A stretch of DNA of 7,371 nucleotides from Candidatus Gottesmanbacteria bacterium RBG_16_37_8. Its GTDB lineage: Bacteria > Patescibacteriota > Microgenomatia > 2-02-FULL-39-11. Under the pieces are notes generated by a model. That model worked only from the letters and a program-made list of their open reading frames with translations, was not told the origin of the DNA and did not search any database. The translations under genes and the position numbers were made by a program. The stretch is from the NCBI GenBank assembly GCA_001779055.1, contig MFJA01000070.1, forward strand, positions 7,092 to 14,462. Reading direction: 5' to 3'. Below, piece by piece: positions 1-5,925 of this stretch. Within the stretch, counting starts at the first letter, position 1, and the number at the start of each line of letters is the position of its first letter.

Positions 1-1
1 A

Positions 2-652
2 GGATTAAAAAGAAAAAATAATTGGTTCCTTATTCCGGCCGGCCAGACTCTACCGGAAATAAGTAGCGTCATTGCTCAATTTGACCAGTTAAGCTTAACC
101 GGTAATTCAGCTGAAATAAGAGAACTAAATAAATTGAATCAAGAGTGGACTAATTATAATTTTTGCCCGTTAAGACTATCCGGCAGTTCTCCGACTCTTT
201 TCGGCTACGGAAAATCAGCTGATTCTTACCAAGTAAAGGTCGGCCGCTCAATAGTTTATTTAAATACCAATAGCGATAATACCCTCTATTATGAATACCA
301 GCCGGTAAGCTTTAATAAGCCTGATAAGGGTTGGAACATCAATAAATCTGATCTTGTTGTGTTTGCTCAAAAAATCGGTGATCAACTGCAATTGACTGTT
401 GCTGAAAAAGACAAACTGGCTTTCGAGCTTAACTTAGCCGCCGCAAAAGTTGCCTCCGAAAAACTGTTCGTTGGTATTATTCCCCAAACTGAAGTTGATA
501 CCAAAATACCCTTAACTGTTTCACCCCAAGTTCCCGTTCTTCGCTATCATTTCTATGTTGATAAACAAGGAAGCCCAACTGTTGTTCCGGATGTCAAACC
601 CCTGGTCAGAACCTCCCAAATGGTACTGGAAGTAGGCGCTGTCTCTTATTAA
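2..652 (+). CDS. C-terminal part of a large unidentified, probably surface-associated protein (5'-partial)
   Basis: The frame is open from the left edge to TAA at 650-652, giving 216 codons without a start. A TTG at 134 has no ribosome binding site, and the coding signal clearly continues upstream of it, so I treat the gene as running in from outside the window. I do not recognise a domain. The visible part is mixed hydrophilic and beta-prone, with no transmembrane segment, no LPxTG-like sorting signal and one Cys. The C-terminus contains conserved-looking blocks (PVLRYHFYVDK, KPLVRTS, VLEVGAVSY). The last 72 residues recur as a truncated second copy at 2838-3054, so this end is a conserved module. 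It lies 92 nt upstream of sulfatase 1 in the same direction, and the same neighbour pair is repeated before sulfatase 2. That suggests, but does not prove, a functional link with the secreted sulfatases. Confidence 0.8.
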   Translation, partial: GLKRKNNWFLIPAGQTLPEISSVIAQFDQLSLTGNSAEIRELNKLNQEWTNYNFCPLRLSGSSPTLFGYGKSADSYQVKVGRSIVYLNTNSDNTLYYEYQPVSFNKPDKGWNINKSDLVVFAQKIGDQLQLTVAEKDKLAFELNLAAAKVASEKLFVGIIPQTEVDTKIPLTVSPQVPVLRYHFYVDKQGSPTVVPDVKPLVRTSQMVLEVGAVSY

Positions 653-684
653 ATTTCCTCCCCTTATCACCATCCTCACCAAAC

Positions 685-719
685 CCTGGTAATATTTATA
701 CTATTTATTTTATTATAAT
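685..719 (+). promoter_or_regulatory. Probable promoter of sulfatase 1 (conserved block plus -10 TATAAT)
   Basis: A perfect TATAAT lies at 714-719, with its end 26 nt before the ATG at 745. The same box stands at exactly the same distance before sulfatase 2. An upstream block CCTGGTAATATT (685-696) is also shared by both copies, although no good TTGACA-like -35 is present. The expected start near 726 would leave a leader of about 19 nt without a Shine-Dalgarno site. The two sulfatases share the context AATTATTATG. Confidence 0.5.
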
Positions 720-744
720 ATTATCAGTATACCCAATAATTATT

Positions 745-2553
745 ATGCAAAAATGGATTAAAATCATCTGCTTAACTTTCATTTGTTTTACGTTTTTTCT
801 GCTCATGTTGGTAAATCCCAAGTTAATTAATGCCATTACCATGGAAAATCTCAATCAAACCCAGAAGGAAGCCCTTCAAAAAGCATCTCTCATTGATGAT
901 GATATGCAGGAGATGATTGATAATCAGCCCGAGCTTTTAAACCTGGATAATATTATCAGGCAATATTTAAATCCTCTTGATGCAGGGGGAAATTCCGGTG
1001 ATGCCAACGGTGACGGCAAAGTCGACGGCCTTGATTACGTCATCTGGCTCAATAACTACAACAAAACTGTCACCGCTGGAGCAGCAAGCGGTGATTTCGA
1101 CCTTAACGGCAAAGTTGACGGCCTTGATTACGTCATCTGGCTTAATAACTATAATAAAATCTATCCGACTCCAACAGTTAGCCCTGCTGCCACCCTAGTT
1201 CCTACTCTCACACCTACCCAAATACCCAGCCTGACTCCGACCCCGTCGATAAAACCAACCGGAGTAAAAACGCCGACACCAAGTCCTCAAAATAATCCGC
1301 TAAATATTGTCTTAATTCTTTCTGACGACCAGCGATATGATTCTCTGTCGAAAATGCCGTTTATGGGATCTAGGATTGGCTGGCACAAATTTACCCGTGC
1401 ATATAGTAACGTAGCACTTTGCTGTCCGTCGAGGGCAACAATTCTTTCCGGACAGTATTCGCATAATACGGGCGTTGAGGATAATCTCTTGATGGAATAT
1501 TTTAACGAAAAAGATAATCTGGCTACCAGACTGCATGATAAAGGTTATACTACCGGTCTAATCGGTAAATATTTAAATGGCTGGTTCTATAAGACCGGGG
1601 TGAAAAAAATATATACTCCTCCCGGATGGGATTTGTGGAATCCCTTCATTCAGGTTAATTATTTTAACTATAGCCTTGTAGAAAATGGGGTGGAGAAATA
1701 TTATGGCCAAAATGAGGCGGATTATTCGACAGATGTGGTAGGCCATAAAGCCTTAAATTTCATCAATACGGTCAAAGAGCCCTTCTATTTACATTTTGCT
1801 CCCTATGCCGCTCACGGTCCTTGGATTCCAGCTCCAAGACATGCTGCAACCAACGTTAATCCAATCATATTTGATCCGAGTTTCAACGAACAGGATGTCA
1901 GTGATAAACCACTCTGGGTGCAACAACTTCCTTTATATGATGTCAATAAAATGACGGAGGTAAGACGAACCCAATACCGAATGCTACTTTCTCTGGATGA
2001 ATGGATTAAGAAAATAATTTTGGCTTTACAAACCCGAAACATTTTAGACCGGACGATAATTATTTATATGACTGATAATGCATTAAGCGATGCTGATCAT
2101 CGTATAGTGGAAAAAGTTTGCCCCTATAATTCATGTAATCGTCTTCCACTTCTTATCCGCTATCCTTTTAAACCAGGCAGAGATATCAATACTTTAATCT
2201 CCAATACAGATATCGCTCCGACGATTGCCGAACTAGCCGGTGTTCAGTTATTAAATCCTGACGGTTTGAGCTTGGTATCTCTTCTTAATGGTCAGAATAC
2301 ATTAAATAGGAGAGGTATTCTGATTCATTGGGGTAATACTCATAAAGTATGGATGATACCGGCTTTTTGGGGGATTGTTAAAAATCAGTGGAAGTATATT
2401 GAACTGGAGACAGGAGAAAAGGAACTGTATGACCTTTCTTTCGATCCTTACGAACTGACAAACGTTGCCAACCAGAGCCAATACAGACAAATTCAGGCAG
2501 GTTTGGCAACTGATTTAGCTACTTTAAAACCGGTTATTATCCAACCACTTTAA
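745..2553 (+). CDS. Secreted sulfatase 1, GlcNAc-6-sulfatase-like, with two dockerin-like repeats
   Basis: This 602-residue protein is predicted to hydrolyse sulfate esters outside the cell. Residues 1-30 form a signal peptide (Lys-containing start, hydrophobic core, likely cleavage after INA). Residues 32-75 are a helical spacer. Two dockerin-type loops follow (85-107 and 116-138; calcium positions D86/N88/D90/D94/D97 and D117/D119/N121/D125/D128), then a Pro/Thr linker (about 141-185) and the sulfatase domain (about 186-597). Active-site features seen are D194-D195, the formylglycine motif C226-C-P-S-R230, K275 in GKYLN, H357, D444-N445 and K457. The stretch from CCPSR through GKYLN, PPGW and HGPW resembles the human GNS/SULF type rather than arylsulfatase A, so a glucosamine-6-sulfate or similar glycan sulfate is the best substrate guess. 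C459 and C464 form the CxYxxC pair common in bacterial relatives. The start is the ATG before the signal peptide; there is no Shine-Dalgarno site. The family is near certain; the substrate is inferred. Confidence 0.93.
   Translation: MQKWIKIICLTFICFTFFLLMLVNPKLINAITMENLNQTQKEALQKASLIDDDMQEMIDNQPELLNLDNIIRQYLNPLDAGGNSGDANGDGKVDGLDYVIWLNNYNKTVTAGAASGDFDLNGKVDGLDYVIWLNNYNKIYPTPTVSPAATLVPTLTPTQIPSLTPTPSIKPTGVKTPTPSPQNNPLNIVLILSDDQRYDSLSKMPFMGSRIGWHKFTRAYSNVALCCPSRATILSGQYSHNTGVEDNLLMEYFNEKDNLATRLHDKGYTTGLIGKYLNGWFYKTGVKKIYTPPGWDLWNPFIQVNYFNYSLVENGVEKYYGQNEADYSTDVVGHKALNFINTVKEPFYLHFAPYAAHGPWIPAPRHAATNVNPIIFDPSFNEQDVSDKPLWVQQLPLYDVNKMTEVRRTQYRMLLSLDEWIKKIILALQTRNILDRTIIIYMTDNALSDADHRIVEKVCPYNSCNRLPLLIRYPFKPGRDINTLISNTDIAPTIAELAGVQLLNPDGLSLVSLLNGQNTLNRRGILIHWGNTHKVWMIPAFWGIVKNQWKYIELETGEKELYDLSFDPYELTNVANQSQYRQIQAGLATDLATLKPVIIQPL
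997..1158 (+). repeat. Two dockerin-like repeat units in sulfatase 1
   Basis: The units at 997-1065 and 1090-1158 encode almost identical 23-residue calcium-loop/helix modules separated by 24 nt. Both share the peptide NGKVDGLDYVIWLNNYNK or its DGKVDG variant. Most DNA differences between the units are third-position changes (gtc/gtt, ctc/ctt, tac/tat, aac/aat), so the peptide is under constraint. The paired arrangement matches type I dockerins in general. The hydrophobic helix VIWLNNYN is a style I associate with CPR surface proteins. Confidence 0.85.
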
Positions 2554-2557
2554 GTAG

Positions 2558-2574
2558 AAATTAGGGACGGGGGT
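2558..2574 (+). repeat. Short G-rich repeat, copy 1 (after the sulfatase 1 stop)
   Basis: AAATTAGGGACGGGGGT begins 5 nt after the sulfatase 1 stop codon. A near copy, AAATTCAGGGACGGGGT, lies on the minus strand at 5903-5887, also just downstream of a stop codon. A partial relative (GACGGGGGT) occurs on the minus strand at 4961-4953. Copy 1 leads straight into a small AT hairpin at 2574-2590 (7-bp arms TAGAATA/TATTCTA, 3-nt loop). The function is unknown; a REP-like or non-autonomous mobile element end is possible. Confidence 0.5.
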
Positions 2575-2636
2575 AGAATATATTATTCTAACAATCTAAA
2601 ACCAATCCAATTTTTATCTTAATACTTTTCACACAC

Positions 2637-2813
2637 TTATCTCCCCAACAATCTCTCCATTGACCAGTTTATTGGCCAATACTTCAATATTGAATAATAA
2701 AAATTAATAAAATCTCCGTATTTATTTAATATAAGTACCAACCCGAAGCCGATAATAATAAGTCCCGAGAAAACTGAAAAATATTTTAAGATTGACCTTC
2801 TTTCCCTGTACAT
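2637..2813 (-). pseudogene. Small membrane protein or C-terminal remnant of a membrane protein gene
   Basis: Read on the minus strand, 2813 to 2637 encodes 58 residues from an ATG to TAA: a basic N-terminus (MYRERRS), one hydrophobic span (FSGLIIIGFGLVLIL) and the tail YSILKYWPINWSMERLLGR. The last 19 codons recur at 5761-5702 with mostly synonymous changes, so this is real coding sequence. The frame continues upstream to 2882, but that part is antisense to the duplicated fragment at 2838-3054. The original N-terminus therefore appears to have been cut off at the duplication junction near 2814-2837. No Shine-Dalgarno site or promoter is evident. It could be an intact 58-residue protein, but a remnant is more likely. 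I do not recognise the family. Confidence 0.5.
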
Positions 2814-2837
2814 AGCAAAAAATTTGGGGAAAAACAA

Positions 2838-3054
2838 AGCCGCCTCAAAAGTAGCTTCCAAAAATCTATTCATCGGCCCCATTCCACAAACAGAAGTTGA
2901 TAAAAAAGTACCCTTAAATGTTTCACCCTCAGTTCCCGTTCTTCGCTATCATTTTTATGTTGATAAAGAAGGAGTCACAACTGCTGCTCCGCATATCAAA
3001 CCCCTGGTCAGAACCTCCCGGATGGTGCTGGAATTAGGCGCGGTATCCTATTAA
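2838..3054 (+). pseudogene. Truncated second copy of the end of the upstream surface protein gene
   Basis: The 72 residues here align without gaps to the last 72 of the gene ending at 652, including PVLRYHFYVDK, KPLVRTS, LGAVSY and the TAA. Many differences are silent (CCC/CCA, ACT/ACA, GGT/GGC) or conservative (V/I, Q/E). The frame is open back to 2701, but that extension does not resemble the upstream gene, and its opposite strand encodes the membrane tail. There is no ATG, only a TTG at 2824, and no ribosome binding site. I read it as a gene that evolved under selection and later lost its 5' part. It lies 92 nt before sulfatase 2, just as the intact gene end lies 92 nt before sulfatase 1. 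Confidence 0.8.
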
Positions 3055-3088
3055 AACTCCTCCCCTTCTCACAGCCTCACAAAAAACC

Positions 3089-3121
3089 CCTGGTAATATT
3101 TTAACCTTGTATTATTATAAT
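3089..3121 (+). promoter_or_regulatory. Probable promoter of sulfatase 2 (conserved block plus -10 TATAAT)
   Basis: TATAAT at 3116-3121 ends 26 nt before the ATG at 3147, matching the spacing in copy A. CCTGGTAATATT is kept at 3089-3100. These elements survive within a spacer that otherwise has many substitutions and small indels, which supports a promoter role. No Shine-Dalgarno site precedes the gene. Confidence 0.5.
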
Positions 3122-3146
3122 ATTAACAATAAACCCTGCAATTATT

Positions 3147-4931
3147 ATGCCAAAATGGATTATATTCATCTTCTCAGCTTTCATATCTTTTACGCTTTTT
3201 CTCTACTTATTGATAAATCCCAAGTTAATTTATGCAGTTTCAATAGAAAATCTCACCCAAGCCCAACAAGAGGCTCTTAACAAAGCTTCCCTTGCCGATG
3301 AGGATCTTCAGGAACTTATTGATTACGCGCCCGATCTTCTGAATTTGGAATATATTTTCAGAACCTATTCAGCTCAATCTTCTCCTTTGGCATATAACCC
3401 GGGGGATGCCAATGGTGACGGCAAGGTAGACGGTCTTGATTATGTCATCTGGCTGAATAATTATAATAAAACTGTCACCAATGGAGCCGCCAGCGGTGAC
3501 TTCGATATCAACGGTAAAGTTGATGGACTTGACTACGTCATCTGGTTGAATAATTATCATAAAATCTTTCCCACACCTACCCCAACTCTGACTACTTCCC
3601 CTTCCCCATCTGCCACCCTGACTCCCAATCCCACCATAACACCAACACCGTCCGCTTCTCCCAATCTTTCCCCGACCCCCTCCCCTGTGAGACCCAATAT
3701 CGTCTTAATTATTTCCGATGACCAGAGATATGAGTCTTTAAAAAAGATGCCTTATCTCAACCAGTTATTGGCCACTAACCAATGGTCAAAGTTCACCAAC
3801 GCTTACACCAACGTCTCTTTATGCTGCCCCTCAAGAGTAGCCATGCTTACCGGTCAATACTCGCATCATACTTTGGTCGAAGACAATCTCAAGATGAGAT
3901 TATTCAATGAAAACGATAATTTAGTAACCGGACTCCATAACTCAGGCTATAACACCGCTTTAATCGGTAAATACTTAAACGGTTGGACAATCAATAAACC
4001 TCTTAACACCCCTCCCGGCTGGGATGTATTCACGCCTTTTACTGTAGCAGCTTATTATAATTATAAATTATATAACCATGGTGTACTTACAAGTTACGCT
4101 GCAGCAGAATCAGATTACTCGACAGATGTCTTGGGTCAAAAAGCAGTAGATTATCTTAAGACAGCCAAACAGCCCTTCTTTTTGCACTTTTCACCCTTCA
4201 CTCCTCATTTACCTTACACTCCTGCTCCCAGACATGCCAATGCTGATGTGGGAAATATTATTTTAACACCCGATTTTAACGAAGCGGACGTTTCTGATAA
4301 ACCAGCATGGATCCAGGCATTACCCCTGAGAAATCAGATTCTCAAGGAAGATATTATTCGAAACCAATATCGAATGCTTCTTTCTCTTGACGAGTGGATT
4401 AATAAAATGTATTTAACGCTGGATCAAAGGGGGTTGCTTTCTAATACTGTTATCATTTTTATAGGAGATAACTCTATAGCTCACGGTGAACATAGGTTTA
4501 TTTCCAAAATCTGTGGATATGATATCTGTAATCAGGTTCCGCTATTAATCAGATTTCCCTTCACCAGCGGAGGCAATATCAATAATCTGGTCTCCAATAT
4601 TGATATTGCGCCAACGATAGCAGAAATAGCCCAAATCAGTTTAAATAAACCCGATGGCTTAAGTCTTGTTCCTCTTTTGCGGGGACAAAGTACCCTGAAC
4701 AGAAATGGATTACTTATCCGTTGGGCAGCTCAAGATCCTGCCTATAATATTCCTGCATTTTGGGGCATAATTAAATGGAATTGGAAATATATGGAATTGG
4801 AAACGGGTGAAAAAGAATTATACAATAGACTTACCGATCCCTATGAGCTTAATAATGTCGCTGGAAAACCTGAAAATGCCCAGTTGGAGATTGCTCTTCA
4901 TAACGATTTAATGTCACTCCTCAATCAATAG
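3147..4931 (+). CDS. Secreted sulfatase 2, GlcNAc-6-sulfatase-like, with two dockerin-like repeats
   Basis: This 594-residue protein is a paralogue of sulfatase 1 with the same order of parts: signal peptide 1-30 (likely cleavage after IYA), helical spacer, dockerin-like repeats 86-108 and 117-139, Pro/Thr/Ser linker about 142-180, and sulfatase domain about 183-592. Active-site residues seen are D191-D192, C226-C-P-S-R230 (formylglycine site), K275 in GKYLN, H354, D441-N442 and K454, with CGYDIC (456-461) replacing CPYNSC of the paralogue. The N-terminus, repeats and catalytic motifs are well kept. The region after GKYLNGW, the linker and the C-terminus diverge more, so the two enzymes may differ in substrate preference. 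All key residues are present, so both should be active if a formylglycine-generating enzyme exists elsewhere. The gene ends 98 nt before the leaderless BrnT-like toxin and is probably transcribed separately from it. Confidence 0.93.
   Translation: MPKWIIFIFSAFISFTLFLYLLINPKLIYAVSIENLTQAQQEALNKASLADEDLQELIDYAPDLLNLEYIFRTYSAQSSPLAYNPGDANGDGKVDGLDYVIWLNNYNKTVTNGAASGDFDINGKVDGLDYVIWLNNYHKIFPTPTPTLTTSPSPSATLTPNPTITPTPSASPNLSPTPSPVRPNIVLIISDDQRYESLKKMPYLNQLLATNQWSKFTNAYTNVSLCCPSRVAMLTGQYSHHTLVEDNLKMRLFNENDNLVTGLHNSGYNTALIGKYLNGWTINKPLNTPPGWDVFTPFTVAAYYNYKLYNHGVLTSYAAAESDYSTDVLGQKAVDYLKTAKQPFFLHFSPFTPHLPYTPAPRHANADVGNIILTPDFNEADVSDKPAWIQALPLRNQILKEDIIRNQYRMLLSLDEWINKMYLTLDQRGLLSNTVIIFIGDNSIAHGEHRFISKICGYDICNQVPLLIRFPFTSGGNINNLVSNIDIAPTIAEIAQISLNKPDGLSLVPLLRGQSTLNRNGLLIRWAAQDPAYNIPAFWGIIKWNWKYMELETGEKELYNRLTDPYELNNVAGKPENAQLEIALHNDLMSLLNQ
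3402..3563 (+). repeat. Two dockerin-like repeat units in sulfatase 2
   Basis: The units are at 3402-3470 and 3495-3563, at the same spacing as in sulfatase 1. The peptides are nearly identical to those of the paralogue, with one N to H change in the last motif (NNYHK), while the codons differ at many third positions. The repeats are much better conserved between paralogues than the adjacent linker, which points to selection on a binding or structural role. Confidence 0.85.
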
Positions 4932-4994
4932 CAATTTTTTGTCCGCACTCTCACCCCCGTCTTCTGCCAGAATTTACTTATTTTACTAATTGTA

Positions 4995-5032
4995 TTGACA
5001 AATGATGTACAAATATTATACTATTTATAATG
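4995..5032 (+). promoter_or_regulatory. Leaderless promoter and candidate operator of the BrnT-like TA operon
   Basis: A perfect -35 TTGACA (4995-5000) is followed after 16 nt by TATACT (5017-5022). Transcription should begin about 7 nt later, at or next to the ATG at 5030, and there is no Shine-Dalgarno site. An inverted repeat, ATTATA (5015-5020) and TATAAT (5026-5031), spans the -10 box and start codon, with GTAC flanking both arms. This position suits autorepression by the RHH antitoxin; the operator role is inferred. Confidence 0.65.
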
Positions 5033-5320
5033 TACTTTTCGATAGAATTTAGCGAAGAAAAGAATTTATTATTAAAAGCAACCAGAGGAATCAATTTTAA
5101 TGATATATTTGAAGCGATAGAAAAAGGAGAACTATTAGATGATTTGGAAAGTAAAAATAAATCTAAATATCCTAATCAGAAAATATTAGTAGTAAAAATC
5201 GAAAATTATGTATATGCGGTACCTTATGTTTTAGATCCGAAACGGAAAATAATATTTTTAAAAACAGTTTACCCAAGCAGGTTATTAACAAGAAGATATT
5301 TAAAAAAGGCTAAAAAATGA
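5030..5320 (+). CDS. BrnT-like toxin (type II TA, probable RelE-fold ribonuclease)
   Basis: This 96-residue protein opens with IEFSEEKNLLLKATRGINF, followed by a helix and short strands (KILVVKIENYVYAVPYV, IIFLKTVYPSR) and a basic tail (RRYLKKAKK). The pattern F-x-x-x-K-N...RGI-x-F...VYxVP...FLKTxxPSR fits the BrnT-like toxins common in CPR and other bacteria. In characterised BrnT proteins this fold is an mRNA-cleaving RNase neutralised by an RHH partner. Toxin-first gene order with a 4-nt ATGA overlap to the antitoxin also fits BrnTA. Family assignment is from memory of the motif pattern; activity is inferred. The pair sits between sulfatase 2 and a copy of the tail that follows sulfatase 1 directly, so it looks inserted. 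Confidence 0.78.
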   Translation: MYFSIEFSEEKNLLLKATRGINFNDIFEAIEKGELLDDLESKNKSKYPNQKILVVKIENYVYAVPYVLDPKRKIIFLKTVYPSRLLTRRYLKKAKK

Positions 5321-5628
5321 AAAGAAATATTAAAAACAATCCGCTAAAAGACATCATTCTCGATAAATTTGAACAGTCTGTTGAAGCTGCCTTAGAACGG
5401 GGAGAATTTGAAAGTGCTCCAAATCTTAAAGAAAAAAAGAAAATGTTTGCAGAAGCTGTTATAGCTTATAAGGATTTAAACATAACTAAAAGAATCACTC
5501 TTAGAGTAAAACATGAAGACCTTATTAAAGTAAAAATTAAGGCTAAAAAAAACAGGATTCCTTATCAGACGCTTATTAGCGCCATAATCCATCAATTCGC
5601 TGAAGGAAAAACAAATTTAGTAATCTGA
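5317..5628 (+). CDS. CopG/RHH antitoxin partner of the BrnT-like toxin
   Basis: This 103-residue protein starts at an ATG overlapping the toxin stop (ATGA), so it is probably translationally coupled. Residues 1-55 are charged and helical and would wrap the toxin. Residues 57-65 (TKRITLRVK) form the likely DNA-contacting beta strand, 66-79 the first helix, and 82-94 (PYQTLISAIIHQF) the second. PYQTLIS with a following hydrophobic helix is a hallmark of the CopG-like antitoxins paired with BrnT-like toxins. It is expected to dimerise, bind the toxin and repress the promoter at 4995-5032. The intrinsic terminator at 5761-5791 is the first clear stop signal downstream. Confidence 0.8.
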   Translation: MKRNIKNNPLKDIILDKFEQSVEAALERGEFESAPNLKEKKKMFAEAVIAYKDLNITKRITLRVKHEDLIKVKIKAKKNRIPYQTLISAIIHQFAEGKTNLVI

Positions 5629-5701
5629 AGTCACAAATTACTCCCTCGAAGATAGTTCTTGAATACACACCCCCCGGGTGAACAAGCTGGACATCTCCGG
5701 A

Positions 5702-5761
5702 TTATCTCCCTAATAATCTCTCCATCGACCAGTTAATTGGCAAAAACTTCAAAATAGAATA
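5702..5761 (-). pseudogene. Second copy of the membrane-protein tail (last 19 codons plus stop)
   Basis: The minus strand encodes YSILKFLPINWSMERLLGR and TAA. Against the tail at 2637-2696, eight codons differ and six of those are silent (TCA/TCT, ATA/ATT, TTG/TTA and others); the two replacements are Y/F and W/L. Similarity stops at 5761, where a hairpin terminator begins, and the frame has no related upstream sequence before a TAG. It is a gene fragment marking the right edge of duplicated copy B. Confidence 0.6.
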
Positions 5762-5791
5762 AATGCTGCCATTAAAAACGGCAGCATTTTT
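5761..5791 (+). terminator. Intrinsic terminator, probably of the BrnT-like TA operon
   Basis: A perfect 10-bp stem, AAATGCTGCC (5761-5770) and GGCAGCATTT (5780-5789), encloses a 9-nt loop and runs into five T's (5787-5791). It lies 132 nt after the antitoxin stop on the plus strand and is the only clear rho-independent terminator in the window. The minus-strand reading has a weaker T tract. Confidence 0.75.
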
Positions 5792-5837
5792 ACCAGAGAA
5801 TAAACGACTATAAGGACAATTATACTAGTCCAGTAGT

Positions 5838-5873
5838 AATTCGGTAACGATTATCTCAAATCGTTACCGAATT
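5838..5873. repeat. Perfect 15-bp inverted repeat with a 6-nt centre
   Basis: The arms AATTCGGTAACGATT (5838-5852) and AATCGTTACCGAATT (5859-5873) are exact reverse complements around ATCTCA. No T tract follows on either strand, so a terminator role is weak. A 6-nt centre between binding arms resembles tyrosine-recombinase core sites, though the sequence does not match a dif consensus well. It lies 3' of the secreted-protein gene and beyond G-rich repeat copy 2. The rest of 5629-5925 holds the TA terminator, the tail fragment and no gene. Confidence 0.7.
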
Positions 5874-5886
5874 TGTGAACACTTAC

Positions 5887-5903
5887 ACCCCGTCCCTGAA
5901 TTT
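5887..5903 (-). repeat. Short G-rich repeat, copy 2 (after the minus-strand gene)
   Basis: Read on the minus strand this is AAATTCAGGGACGGGGT, beginning 22 nt after the stop of the gene at 5926-6429. Copy 1 is AAATTAGGGACGGGGGT at 2558-2574. Both copies are in the sense direction of the gene they follow, and both are followed by an inverted repeat (here the 15-bp one at 5873-5838). Confidence 0.5.
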
Positions 5904-5925
5904 CCTAATAAAATCCGCCCACAAT

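Larger units (their letters stand above)
436..4931 (+). repeat. Tandem duplication: [end of upstream gene + spacer + sulfatase] twice
   Basis: Copy A runs from about 436 to 2553 and copy B from about 2838 to 4931. The offset is 2402 nt at the gene stop (652/3054), at the -10 box (714/3116) and at the sulfatase ATG (745/3147). Small compensating indels lie inside the spacer. Copy B's sulfatase is 8 residues shorter. Homology upstream of about 436/2838 disappears abruptly. Divergence is considerable but mostly synonymous or conservative in the coding parts, so the duplication is old. A related minus-strand tail follows each sulfatase (2637 and 5702), which extends the duplicated block to the right. 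Confidence 0.85.

Noticed and set aside
997..1158. CRISPR-like array
   Set aside because: There are only two units, they are translated, and their differences fall at third codon positions.
977..1198. Plus-strand frame inside the dockerin region of sulfatase 1
   Set aside because: It is an out-of-frame shadow of the repeats; its low-complexity repeated peptide reflects the DNA repeat.
1312..2490. Three minus-strand frames opposite the sulfatase 1 catalytic domain
   Set aside because: They are antisense to a well-supported gene, with no domain, ribosome site or promoter.
2814..2882. N-terminal extension of the minus-strand membrane tail up to 2882
   Set aside because: The part beyond 2837 is antisense to the duplicated surface-gene fragment and so cannot be the original N-terminus.
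3369..3560. Minus-strand frame opposite the dockerin repeats of sulfatase 2
   Set aside because: It is antisense to the repeats, with no ribosome site or recognisable protein.
5666..5682. C/G-rich palindrome near CACCCCCCGGGTG as a terminator
   Set aside because: The stem is only about 5 bp with a 3-nt loop and no T tract follows.
5838..5873. A chromosomal dif site
   Set aside because: The 6-nt centre fits, but the arms are longer and match the XerC/XerD consensus poorly; kept only as an unexplained inverted repeat.
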